The notes under the pieces: generated by a model
The model's database searches: none
Told to the model about the DNA's origin: nothing
What the model saw: only the letters and a program-made list of their open reading frames with translations
Translations under genes and position numbers: made by a program
Origin: a bacterium
GTDB taxonomy: Bacteria > Planctomycetota > UBA1135 > UBA2386
Reading direction: 5' to 3'
DNA length: 64,000 bases
Assembly (NCBI GenBank): GCA_024743115.1
Contig: JANSXC010000001.1
Location: 305,628 to 369,627 of the forward strand
Shown here: positions 41,661 through 49,605 of the stretch, piece by piece
Position numbering within the stretch: the stretch's first letter is position 1
Layout: each line of letters begins with the position of its first letter

Positions 41661-43433
41661 ATGATCCGCGTCCGCACCCTCTCGTCGTTCCTGTTCTGTT
41701 CTCCGCTGCTCCTCACGCCGGCGCTCCTCGCGCAGGATCCCGAGGCGACACCTCCTCCCGGTGAAGCAGTAGCGGAAGAGATCGTCACCGAAGAAGCCGG
41801 GCCGCTGTTGCCCGAGGGCATGGCGGAGAAGATCCGCGCGGAGGGCATCGACAACAGCCAGGTGATGCGCCTGCTCTACGACCTCACCCACAAGGTCGGC
41901 CATCGCTTGACCGGCTCCGACAACTTCACCAAGGCCTGCGCCTGGGCGATGACGGAGTTCCAGAAGATGGGGGTGTCCACCGTCCGGCTCGAGAAGTGGG
42001 GCGAGTGGAACCTGGCGTGGAACCGCGGCGAGTGGCAGGGGCGGATCACCGTGCCCGAGCACATCGACCTCTACGTCGCGACGAACGCCTGGACCGCGGG
42101 CACCAACGGCCCGCGTACCGGCTTCATCGTGCAGGTGCCCGAGTCCGTCGACGAGATCGACGGTGAGTCGGTCGGCGGCAAGTGGGTCTACTACAGTAAG
42201 CGGCCGAAGAAGGACGTGCGCGAGGCCTGCGAGAACATCGGTATTCTCGGGTGGCTCTACCGGGCGAGCGATCCCAACGAGAAGTTCCCGACGCGGGTTC
42301 GCGTGTTCGGGAGCAGTCGGACCGCGCGGCTACCGATCGAAGAGGTGCCGACGGTGCCGCAGATCGCGATCCGCGCCGACCAGGCCGATCGCCTCAAGAC
42401 CCTGATCGAAGAGCACGGCGGCGTGATCGGGGAGTTCGACATCGACAACCGGTTCCGGGACGGCGGCATTCCGCTCTACAACGTCGTCGCCGAGATTCCC
42501 GGCAGCGAGAAGCCCGACGAGGTCGTGATCGTCTGCGGCCACCTCGACAGTTGGCACCAGGCGCAGGGGTGCACCGACAACGGCACGGGTACGACGTCGA
42601 CGATGGAGGCCTGCCGGATCCTCATGGCGGCCGGCGCGAAGCCGAAGCGCACGATTCGCTTCTGCCTCTGGGGCGGCGAGGAGCAGGGGCTGCTCGGCAG
42701 CCGCGAATACGTTCGCCGGCACCGCACCGAGATGGACAAGGTCTCGGCGGTCTTCAACCATGACACGGGCACCAACTGGGCCTGGTCGCTGGGTGCACCC
42801 GGCAAGATGCATGACCAGCTGGTGCCGGTCTTTGCGCCGATCTTCGAGCACCTGACCGCACCGGATCCCTACTGGGACCAGCCGGTGTTCAAGCTCAACA
42901 AGACGCGTAGCCTGCGCGGCGGCGGCGGCAGCGACCACGCGTCGTTCATCGCGGCGGGCGTTCCGGGTCTCAACTGGGGGCTCAAGGGCCGCAGTAACTA
43001 CTTCCAGCACACCTGGCACACGCAGTGGGATCGCTACGACGTTGCGGTGCCCGAGTACCAGCGCCATACCTCGACCGTGATCGCGTTCGCCGCCCTCGGT
43101 ACCGCGAACCTGCCCGAGATGCTCGATCGCTCGCAGGTCCAGCGTGGCGGCGGCCGCCGGGCGCAGTCGGCGCGCATCGCCGAGATGATCTTCGAGGCCG
43201 AGGTTGCCGGCATGAAGGTCACCAAGGTCACGAAGGACGGCCGCGGCGCCAAGATGGGGCTCATGAAGGACGATCAGATCGTCGAGCTCAACGGTACCAA
43301 GCTCGAGCGCATGCGCGACATCTTCCGGGTGCTGCGCGATGGCGACGACAAGGTGCTAAAGTTCGGCGTCAAGCGCGGTGACAAGACCGTCGAGCTGAAG
43401 ATGCGGCGCGACGAGCTCGGCTCGCGGCGCTGA
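41661..43433 (+). CDS. Secreted M28-type zinc aminopeptidase with C-terminal PDZ domain
   Basis: 590 residues with a signal peptide ending at LLAQDP. A GGAG 6 nt before the ATG supports the start. The metallopeptidase domain has His-Asp in CGHLDSW, Asp in CTDNGTGT, the Glu pair in WGGEEQGLLGS, Asp in NHDTGTNW, and a late His in WHTQWDRYD, which together fit the two-zinc M28 site. A PDZ domain fills about 500-590 (MKVTKVTKDGRGAKMGL, IVELNGTKL). Periplasmic peptide breakdown is the likely role; the DPP-IV enzyme at 17,956 would complement it. Confidence 0.88.
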   Translation: MIRVRTLSSFLFCSPLLLTPALLAQDPEATPPPGEAVAEEIVTEEAGPLLPEGMAEKIRAEGIDNSQVMRLLYDLTHKVGHRLTGSDNFTKACAWAMTEFQKMGVSTVRLEKWGEWNLAWNRGEWQGRITVPEHIDLYVATNAWTAGTNGPRTGFIVQVPESVDEIDGESVGGKWVYYSKRPKKDVREACENIGILGWLYRASDPNEKFPTRVRVFGSSRTARLPIEEVPTVPQIAIRADQADRLKTLIEEHGGVIGEFDIDNRFRDGGIPLYNVVAEIPGSEKPDEVVIVCGHLDSWHQAQGCTDNGTGTTSTMEACRILMAAGAKPKRTIRFCLWGGEEQGLLGSREYVRRHRTEMDKVSAVFNHDTGTNWAWSLGAPGKMHDQLVPVFAPIFEHLTAPDPYWDQPVFKLNKTRSLRGGGGSDHASFIAAGVPGLNWGLKGRSNYFQHTWHTQWDRYDVAVPEYQRHTSTVIAFAALGTANLPEMLDRSQVQRGGGRRAQSARIAEMIFEAEVAGMKVTKVTKDGRGAKMGLMKDDQIVELNGTKLERMRDIFRVLRDGDDKVLKFGVKRGDKTVELKMRRDELGSRR

Positions 43434-43506
43434 GCGCGCGCCGGGCCCGCTTCTGCTGAGCTGGCTTCTGCCGGCCGTTTCTTCGTTCCGGGGCCGCGAA
43501 ACGCGG

Positions 43507-43536
43507 TTGCGCATTCGGCGTTCGCCCTCGTAGAAT
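43507..43536 (+). promoter_or_regulatory. Candidate promoter for the LysM membrane protein
   Basis: TTGCGC, an 18-nt spacer, then TAGAAT. The predicted start of transcription is about 50 nt before the gene's ATG at 43594. Confidence 0.4.
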
Positions 43537-43593
43537 GCGGGGGCCCGGACGGTCGGTCAGCTGTTCCGGTGCCAAATGCTCCTGGAGGGGCTG

Positions 43594-44574
43594 ATGAAGC
43601 AGAACGAGCGGATACTGGTGTACCTCGTGACGGGGTTCTTGGCGGTCATTCTCGTGGTCGCCGTCTTCTTCGGACGTGACGGCAACGCGGCACACAAGCC
43701 GGCGTCGGGTGATCAGGTGCGTGGCCTCGGCCAGCTCATCGGTCGCACCGGCCAGGGTGGCGAAGGTGCCCCGAATGGCGGTGTCCCGGGTGGCAGTGTC
43801 GGTGAGCCCGGTGGGGCGCAGAACGGCTCCCCTCGGAATGGCGGTGCGGCGGACCCCGCGAACAGCATCACCGGCGGCAATGGTAGCCCGGCGCCGCTTG
43901 CGAATGGCGGCCCGGCCGCGGGCACTCCGGCGAGTGGCGATGGCCGCTCCCCGCTGTCGTCCGCGGGTCAGGTGCCGAGCCTGCCCGTCGCGGCGAGTGC
44001 CCGCGTGCTCGAGCTGCTGGGCGAGAGCCGGCGCGACCGCACGGTCCGCATCGTGCGCGCCCGCGCCGGGGATTCGCTCGAATCGCTGGTGCGCCGCTGG
44101 TGCGGCAAGCGCCAGCCGTTCCTCGAGGAAGCCCGCAGCCTCAACGAGCAGCTCACGATCCTGCGGCTCGGGCAGGAGGTCGTCGTGCCGTGGGTCGATG
44201 ACGAGGTCGTGCTGGCGGCGTTCGAGGCGCGGCAGCCGCGCCTGCTCTCGGGCGACGACATCGCGCCGGGAGGTACGAGTTCGACGACGCCCGTGACGAC
44301 CCCCAACTCCTCGGCGCCCAGCTTCCGCGTGCCTGCGAGTGGTGGCCCCGCCGCTGGCGAGCCGGTTGGTGGGGCGTCGACGCCGCAGCCCGCAGCTGCC
44401 GGTGCGACGGTCGAATACACGGTCAAGCCCAACGACGCGCTCTGGAAGATCGCCGCCAAGCGCTACGGCGCGCGCAACGCCGACCGCAAGGTCCGCGAGA
44501 TCAAGGATCTCAACGGCCTGTCGAGCAACAACATCAACGTCGGCCAGAAGCTGCTGCTGCCGGCCGCGAACTGA
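43594..44574 (+). CDS. Membrane-anchored protein with two LysM domains
   Basis: 326 residues from the ATG at 43594, chosen over an in-frame ATG 18 nt earlier because GGAGGGG (43584-43590) stands just before it. One N-terminal TM helix (about 8-26), a Gly/Asn/Ala-rich disordered linker, then two LysM-like modules: one with RAGDSLESLVRRWCG (about 150-200), and a typical one at the C-terminus (YTVKPNDALWKIAAKRYG, about 270-324). Likely bound to peptidoglycan. The final codons and stop lie in the first copy of a 17-bp tandem repeat. Confidence 0.82.
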   Translation: MKQNERILVYLVTGFLAVILVVAVFFGRDGNAAHKPASGDQVRGLGQLIGRTGQGGEGAPNGGVPGGSVGEPGGAQNGSPRNGGAADPANSITGGNGSPAPLANGGPAAGTPASGDGRSPLSSAGQVPSLPVAASARVLELLGESRRDRTVRIVRARAGDSLESLVRRWCGKRQPFLEEARSLNEQLTILRLGQEVVVPWVDDEVVLAAFEARQPRLLSGDDIAPGGTSSTTPVTTPNSSAPSFRVPASGGPAAGEPVGGASTPQPAAAGATVEYTVKPNDALWKIAAKRYGARNADRKVREIKDLNGLSSNNINVGQKLLLPAAN

Positions 44575-44610
44575 ATCCGGCCGCGAACTGAATCCGGCTG
44601 CGAGCTGAGT
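44560..44610. repeat. 17-bp tandem repeat (3 copies) across the LysM stop codon
   Basis: Units at 44560-44576, 44577-44593 and 44594-44610. The first two are identical; the third differs at 3 positions. Each holds the tail codons plus an ACTGA/GCTGA stop. The duplication lengthens the 3' region without affecting the protein. Confidence 0.9.
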
Positions 44611-44638
44611 CCGCCCGTGGTTCGCCGCGCGAGCCGGA

Positions 44639-46006
44639 CTACTTGAGCCCGTAGCGGTCGAGCTTCTTGTAGAGGTTCGACCGCATCAGCTCGATGCGTT
44701 CCGCGGTGCGTTTGATGTTGCCGTTGTTCTCGAGCAGCTTGCGCCGCAGGAACTCCTTCTCCGTTGCGGCGCGGAAGTCCTCCAGGCGTTCGAACGCGAA
44801 CCAGTCGGTGTCGCCCTCCGGGCCGCGACTCGGGGTCGGGACAGTAACGCCTTCGAGGTCGGCAGCCGCAACCTCGTCGCCGTCGGCGAGGATCGCGGCG
44901 GCCTCGAGCACGTTCTTGAGCTGCCGCACGTTGCCGGGCCAGCCCTGGCCGCGTAGCCAGGCGCCGGCGTCGCGTGCGAGCTTGCGGCGCGGGATGCCGT
45001 TGTGGCTGCACGCGGCGCGCAGAAAATGACTCGCGAGCGACTCCACGTCGCCCGGTCGATCGCGCAGCGGCGGCAGGTGCACCCGCACGACGTGCAGCCG
45101 GTAGTAGAGGTCCTCGCGGAACGTCTTCTCCGCGACCATGGCCTCGAGGTCTTGGTTCGTCGCGGCGAGGATGCGGACATCGACGTCGGTCGTCTGCTGG
45201 CTGCCGAGTCGCTGGACCGTGCGTTCCTGCAGCGCGCGCAGCAGCTTGGCCTGGAGCGGCAGGGGCAGATCCCCGATCTCGTCGAGCAGCAGCGTGCCGC
45301 CGTCGGCCTGCTCGAACGCGCCGGGGCGGCTGCTCGTAGCGCCCGTGAATGCGCCCTTTTCGTGGCCGAACAGCTCACTCTCCGCGAGCTCCGCCGGGAT
45401 CGCCGCGCAGTTGATCGCCACGAACGGGCCCTCACCACGACGGCTCAGGCCGTGCAGGTGGCTGGCGACGAGTTCCTTGCCGGTGCCGTTCTCGCCCGTG
45501 ATGAGCACCGCGACCTCGGTGGGGGCGACCTTGTCGATCATCGCGCGCACCTGGGCCATCGGCTCGCTGTCGCCGAGCAGCTGGTGCTCGCTCTGCAGTT
45601 GCTGGCGCAGCGCCGTATTCTCATGCTCGAGTTCGGCGTGCTCGAGCGCGTTCTTGATCGACAGCAGCACGCGGTCGTTTTCGAACGGCTTCTGCAGGAA
45701 GTCGTAGGCACCTTTGCGGACCGCCAGAACGGCGGTCTCGAGGTCGCCGTGCCCGGAGATCATCACGACGGGCAGCTGGGGGCGATCGGCCTTGATGCGG
45801 GTCAGCACCTCGAGGCCGTCGATCCCGGGCAGTTTGATGTCGAGCAGGACGAGGTCGATGTCCTCGTGTTCTTCGACCGCGGTCAGGGCGCTCGGGCCGT
45901 CGGCGGCTTCCCGGGTGTCGTAGCCGTCGTAATCGAGGGCGAACGCGACCTCCTCGCGCACGGCGCGGTGGTCGTCGACGATGAGGATGGTGGCTTTGCC
46001 GGCCAT
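44639..46006 (-). CDS. Sigma-54-dependent response regulator (NtrC family)
   Basis: 455 residues: receiver domain (1-120, phosphoacceptor Asp56 in LLDIKLPG, acidic pair at 11-12, Lys106), sigma-54 AAA+ domain (145-375, Walker A GENGTGKE at 171-178, Walker B LLLDEIGD at 239-246, GAFTGA at 218-223), and a C-terminal Fis-type HTH (NIKRTAERIELMRSNLYKKL). An intact GAFTGA means it should activate sigma-54 promoters. It is an orphan: no histidine kinase lies in the window. NtrX-like by layout. Confidence 0.94.
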   Translation of the reverse strand: MAGKATILIVDDHRAVREEVAFALDYDGYDTREAADGPSALTAVEEHEDIDLVLLDIKLPGIDGLEVLTRIKADRPQLPVVMISGHGDLETAVLAVRKGAYDFLQKPFENDRVLLSIKNALEHAELEHENTALRQQLQSEHQLLGDSEPMAQVRAMIDKVAPTEVAVLITGENGTGKELVASHLHGLSRRGEGPFVAINCAAIPAELAESELFGHEKGAFTGATSSRPGAFEQADGGTLLLDEIGDLPLPLQAKLLRALQERTVQRLGSQQTTDVDVRILAATNQDLEAMVAEKTFREDLYYRLHVVRVHLPPLRDRPGDVESLASHFLRAACSHNGIPRRKLARDAGAWLRGQGWPGNVRQLKNVLEAAAILADGDEVAAADLEGVTVPTPSRGPEGDTDWFAFERLEDFRAATEKEFLRRKLLENNGNIKRTAERIELMRSNLYKKLDRYGLK

Positions 46007-46212
46007 GGCGGCCCTACGGTAGCGGAAGCGCTGGCAAGACGTTGGGTGAATTGACGCGGGTTCCGACGCGAAATCTCGGTGGTCCGGGGACGCCGACCGG
46101 CCGATGCCACCGGTCGGCCCGCTTCCAGGCCCCGTGGGGCACTGGATCCCCTCGCCCTTCCCGGGCCAGGCGGGTTATCCTTCGTCGATTGACAGTGTCC
46201 CGAGGCGTCTAC

Positions 46213-46240
46213 TTGACGGTCGGGCGACGGAACATAGGAT
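46213..46240 (+). promoter_or_regulatory. Candidate promoter for the HEAT-repeat gene
   Basis: TTGACG, a 16-nt spacer, then TAGGAT. It lies in the 386-nt non-coding stretch 46007-46392 between the divergent NtrC-type and HEAT genes. That stretch also holds two small inverted repeats (CCGACCGG/CCGGTCGG at 46093-46117 and CCAGC/GCTGG near 46254) and no other gene. Confidence 0.45.
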
Positions 46241-46392
46241 TCGCCAGCTGATTCCAGCTTCGCTGGCTGACCGGAGTTCCGGTCGTTCGGCTACTCGCCT
46301 CGGGTACCATCCAGCGCGGGAGCCACGGCTCCCTCCGATTCGACGCCCTCAACCAGACCCCTACGCCTCTCCCAATCAAGGAGTCCCGTTTC

Positions 46393-48495
46393 ATGGCCCG
46401 CTCGTTCCATCACACTCTCCTGGCCGCTGTTGTGGCCTGCGTCGTCGCCGGACAAGCCGGTGCGCAGTCCCAGCTGAAGGAAGCCGTCACGGCGATCCGC
46501 CTCGGCAAGTCGGAAGAGGCAAAGGAGATCCTCCGCCAGATCCTCACTTCCGATCCTTCGAACGAGGACGCGCTGGCGTTCTACCAGTCGGTTTCGCAGG
46601 ACGAGTACTTCATGCTCCTCACCGAGCGGGACGAGGACATCCGCAAGATCGCGCAGACGATCCTCGAGCGCGCCAAGGCGGAGCGCAAGGAGCAGTCGCG
46701 TGATGGGGAAGCCATCCAGGCGCTCGTCGATACCGCGACGTCGGCCGACAGCGACCACGGGGCGCGTCAGGGTGCGATCAACAGCATCATCTCGAACCAC
46801 GGTGAGTTCGCCGTGCCCGCGCTCGTCGAGAAGCTCGCGAACGCGGACGATGTCGACGGTCAGATCCGCGCGATCTACGCGCTGTCGCAGCTGCACTCGG
46901 TCGCGGTCCTGCCGCTGATCGAAGCGCTGAAGAGCAGCAACGAGATCGTCGTGCAGAACGCGGCCGCCGCGTTGCACCACATCGGTGACCAGCGCGCCGC
47001 GCCCGCGATGGCGCGCCTCGCGAACGACAACCGCCAGGGTGTCGCGACGATCGCCAAGCGCTTCCTGGCCGCCAACAAGGTCATGGGTAGCGACGTCGAC
47101 CTGCTGCTGAAGCAGGCGAACGAATACCTCAAGGGCAACGTGCCGCCGGGCGGCTTCAGCGACGTGGTCTGGTCGCTGCAGGACGACAAGCTCGTCGCCA
47201 CCGACGTGCCGGCGCTCGTCTACCCGAGCGAGCTCGCCAAGTCGTGCGCCGCGGATGCGGTCGCGATCGCGCCGCAGAGCCTCGACGCCGTCAGCATGCT
47301 TGCGCAGGCCAACCTCGCGCAGGCCAACCTGATCGAGGCATCGATCGCGCAGGGTGACGACAGCGCCGCGGCCCTCGCGGACGTCGTTCCGGAACTCAAG
47401 ATTGCCGCCCAGGCAACCGGCCTCCCGGCGCTCCGCGCCGCGCTCGATGCGGGCATGAGCCAGGGCCTCGTGCCCGTCGCCGTCGGCGCGATCGACGCCC
47501 TTGCGGTCAGCGAAGGCGCCGACACGATCGGCCAGAGCTCGCTGATCAAGGCGCTCGATAGCAGCGACAAGCGCGTCCAGTACGCCGCCGCCGCCGCGCT
47601 CGTGCGCGCCAGCAACGGCGTCAACGTGCCCGCGGCCGCGAAGGTCGTCGACGTGCTGGCCGCCGCCGTCACCGAGGAGTCGGTGCGGTCGATCCAGATC
47701 ATCAGCCCCGACATGGAGGCCAAGGCCGCGGCCGCGGCCGCCGACTCGGCGCGCGGTGTCGCGACCAACGCCGCCTCGGGCGCTGTTGGCGGCATGCAGA
47801 AGCTGCTCATCAACCCGAGCACCGACGTGGTCGTGATCAACGAGATCCTGCCCGACGGTCTGCCCGAGGTCGTGATCGGCAACATCCGCAAGGACTCGCG
47901 CATGGCGAACACGCGCGTCATCGTCATCGCCAAGGACACCGAGGCTGCCACCGAGCGCTTCGGCGACACGATCAACGGCGTCGTGCAGCACCCACTCACG
48001 GGTGAGGCGCTCATCGCCGAGGTCAACCGCGTGCTCGAAGGCGTCAGCAACCCGACCGCGAGCCGTGACGGCTACGCCGCGGCGGCCAGCTCTGCGCTGC
48101 ACATGGTCGCGGCCGGCAAGGGCAACATCGCGGCGGCGCTGAGCAACCTCGGCGCGCAGCTCAACCGCGGCGACGACGTGTCGGTGCCCGCGGCCAAGAC
48201 CCTCGGCCTCGCCGGTGGCGCCAACGAGCTCAACGCCCTGGTGGCTGCGCTCGAAGGCGGCAGCGACATGCTCAAGGTCGCGTCGGCCGACGCGATCGGC
48301 AGCATCCTCGCCCGCGTCGACGGCGCCCCGGAGGCGACCATCGCTGCGCTCAAGGCGGCGGTGATGGGTGACGGCGGCGTCGACCTGCGCATGGCTGCGG
48401 CCCGCGCACTCGGCAAGGCCAAGCTCGACGCTCGCCAGAAGGGCGACGTCCAGGCCGGCCTGCGCCGCATCGCCGGCACGTCGAACGACGGCTAA
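46393..48495 (+). CDS. Secreted HEAT-repeat protein with embedded degenerate receiver domain
   Basis: 700 residues; AAGGAG 10 nt before the ATG. Signal peptide 1-24 (VVAGQAGAQS). A TPR-like helical start (28-65) is followed by HEAT-like repeats (about 105-420 and 560-690: AVPALVEKLANADD, AVLPLIEALKSSNE). Between them, 433-549 reads as a response-regulator receiver fold: SIQIISPDMEA, VVVINEILPDG, TRVIVIAKDTE, VVQHPLTGEALIAEV. The phosphoacceptor Asp is Asn483, the conserved Lys is His533 and the Thr is Ala513, so it cannot be phosphorylated normally. A periplasmic scaffold role is inferred. Followed by a strong terminator. Confidence 0.82.
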   Translation: MARSFHHTLLAAVVACVVAGQAGAQSQLKEAVTAIRLGKSEEAKEILRQILTSDPSNEDALAFYQSVSQDEYFMLLTERDEDIRKIAQTILERAKAERKEQSRDGEAIQALVDTATSADSDHGARQGAINSIISNHGEFAVPALVEKLANADDVDGQIRAIYALSQLHSVAVLPLIEALKSSNEIVVQNAAAALHHIGDQRAAPAMARLANDNRQGVATIAKRFLAANKVMGSDVDLLLKQANEYLKGNVPPGGFSDVVWSLQDDKLVATDVPALVYPSELAKSCAADAVAIAPQSLDAVSMLAQANLAQANLIEASIAQGDDSAAALADVVPELKIAAQATGLPALRAALDAGMSQGLVPVAVGAIDALAVSEGADTIGQSSLIKALDSSDKRVQYAAAAALVRASNGVNVPAAAKVVDVLAAAVTEESVRSIQIISPDMEAKAAAAAADSARGVATNAASGAVGGMQKLLINPSTDVVVINEILPDGLPEVVIGNIRKDSRMANTRVIVIAKDTEAATERFGDTINGVVQHPLTGEALIAEVNRVLEGVSNPTASRDGYAAAASSALHMVAAGKGNIAAALSNLGAQLNRGDDVSVPAAKTLGLAGGANELNALVAALEGGSDMLKVASADAIGSILARVDGAPEATIAALKAAVMGDGGVDLRMAAARALGKAKLDARQKGDVQAGLRRIAGTSNDG

Positions 48496-48574
48496 GGTCC
48501 CGACGATTGGGACCGCCGGCTCGCGGGTGCGTAACGGTTGAGGTCGCGCCCGCGCCGGTCTCCGGCTCGAATCC

Positions 48575-48613
48575 AACGGCCGGCAGGTGAAAACCTGCCG
48601 GCCGTTTTGTTTG
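48575..48613 (+). terminator. Rho-independent terminator after the HEAT gene
   Basis: A perfect 14-bp stem (48575-48588 with 48593-48606), GAAA loop, followed by TTGTTTG. About 80 nt after the HEAT stop and before the tRNA promoter. Confidence 0.9.
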
Positions 48614-48628
48614 CCGGTGCCGTTTTGC

Positions 48629-48656
48629 TTGCGCCGGACAGCGCTGGCGCTAACTT
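48629..48656 (+). promoter_or_regulatory. Candidate promoter of tRNA-Thr
   Basis: TTGCGC, a 16-nt spacer, then TAACTT, ending 13 nt before the first tRNA base. The spacer includes a GCGC-rich inverted repeat. Confidence 0.45.
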
Positions 48657-48669
48657 CTCCGGCCCGAAT

Positions 48670-48744
48670 GCCGATGTAGCTCAGTGGTAGAGCAACGCTT
48701 TCGTAAAGCGTAGGTCGTCAGTTCGACTCTGACCATCGGCTCCA
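48670..48744 (+). tRNA. tRNA-Thr (anticodon CGT), CCA encoded
   Basis: Cloverleaf reads cleanly: acceptor GCCGATG/CATCGGC, D stem GCTC/GAGC with loop AGTGGTA, anticodon stem ACGCT/AGCGT with loop TTCGTAA (CGT at 48702-48704), variable AGGTC, T stem GTCAG/CTGAC with loop TTCGACT, discriminator T, and genomic CCA. It decodes ACG, a frequent threonine codon in such a GC-rich genome. The 225 nt that follow (48745-48969) hold no feature I can support. Confidence 0.97.
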
Positions 48745-48969
48745 CTTGCGCCTGACCTGTCACGGTCGACGGACCGCGGCGCCGGCGGGCGGCGATCGGC
48801 CCGGGACAATGGCTGGCCCCGCAGGGCGGCCGTGCCAACGTCGTCCACGCAGGTGGACCGACGCCGGGCGTCGAGCGTCGCGTCCTGTCGTCGCCCGGAT
48901 CCACCGTTTGATCCCCCGACAGGATCTGCGCGTGCCTTGTTGTCCTGACCGCCCAGAACCGCCCGAGCT

Positions 48970-49605
48970 GTGACCCGCGTCGAAGTTCTCCCATCCTGCG
49001 TCAGTTGTTCGATCCGTTGGCTGCACCGTCGTCGGCAGCCGGCCGGCGCCGCGCTGGTCAGGCCGTCCGGGTGGGCGAGCCTGGGTTTGGCACTGGTGTT
49101 CCTCGGACTGTTGTCGGCCTGTGCGACGGGCGGGCGCTCAGGGCCGATGCGCTACGCCGCCTCCGGGCCGCTACCCGGCTGGACCAAGGCCTCCGACTCA
49201 CGGCTCACCGCGGTCCTGCAGGGCGCCGACGTCGCTGTCGAGTTCAGCGCGACCTCGACTCGCGTCGTGGTTACGGTCGAGAACACCTCGGGCCACGCGG
49301 TCGAGGTTCGCATGGGCGCCGAGGGCACGCCGCGCAACGTGCAGATCGGTGAACTCCTGCAGCGTCCGATCGAGTCGGCGCCCGGCGTCGTGGGATCGGA
49401 CTATCGGCCCTACGCGACCTGGATGCCGTGGTCCGTGCCGACCGCCAGCCGCGCGACCTTCCATCTCGACACGCCGCTCGGCCGCGCGCCATCCTACGGT
49501 CAGTTCTTCGTCTTCACCGTCGAAGCACGGCGGCCGACGGGGCCGATCGAGCGTCGTTCCATCCAGGTAAACGCCCGCCACGTCGACGCCGACGCGCGGC
49601 GCTGA
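48970..49605 (+). CDS. Small lipoprotein of unknown function
   Basis: About 211 residues from a GTG at 48970; no ATG precedes the signal. After an Arg-rich n-region, a hydrophobic stretch ends in the lipobox LLSAC (Cys about 51). The mature part has beta strands (VAVEFSATSTRVVVTVENTSG, FFVFTVEARRP) suggesting an Ig-like or DUF1425-like sandwich; a YcfL-type DUF1425 lipoprotein is possible but not proven. The stop overlaps the cardiolipin synthase start (TGATG), so the two are coupled. Confidence 0.6.
   Translation: MTRVEVLPSCVSCSIRWLHRRRQPAGAALVRPSGWASLGLALVFLGLLSACATGGRSGPMRYAASGPLPGWTKASDSRLTAVLQGADVAVEFSATSTRVVVTVENTSGHAVEVRMGAEGTPRNVQIGELLQRPIESAPGVVGSDYRPYATWMPWSVPTASRATFHLDTPLGRAPSYGQFFVFTVEARRPTGPIERRSIQVNARHVDADARR

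Noticed and set aside
46291..48576. 761-residue minus-strand ORF opposite the HEAT gene
   Set aside because: The plus-strand reading has a Shine-Dalgarno, signal peptide, repeats and a terminator; the antisense frame has none.
49428..49604. Longer N-terminus for cardiolipin synthase
   Set aside because: This part overlaps the lipoprotein gene out of frame; the TM helices and homology begin at the ATG at 49605.
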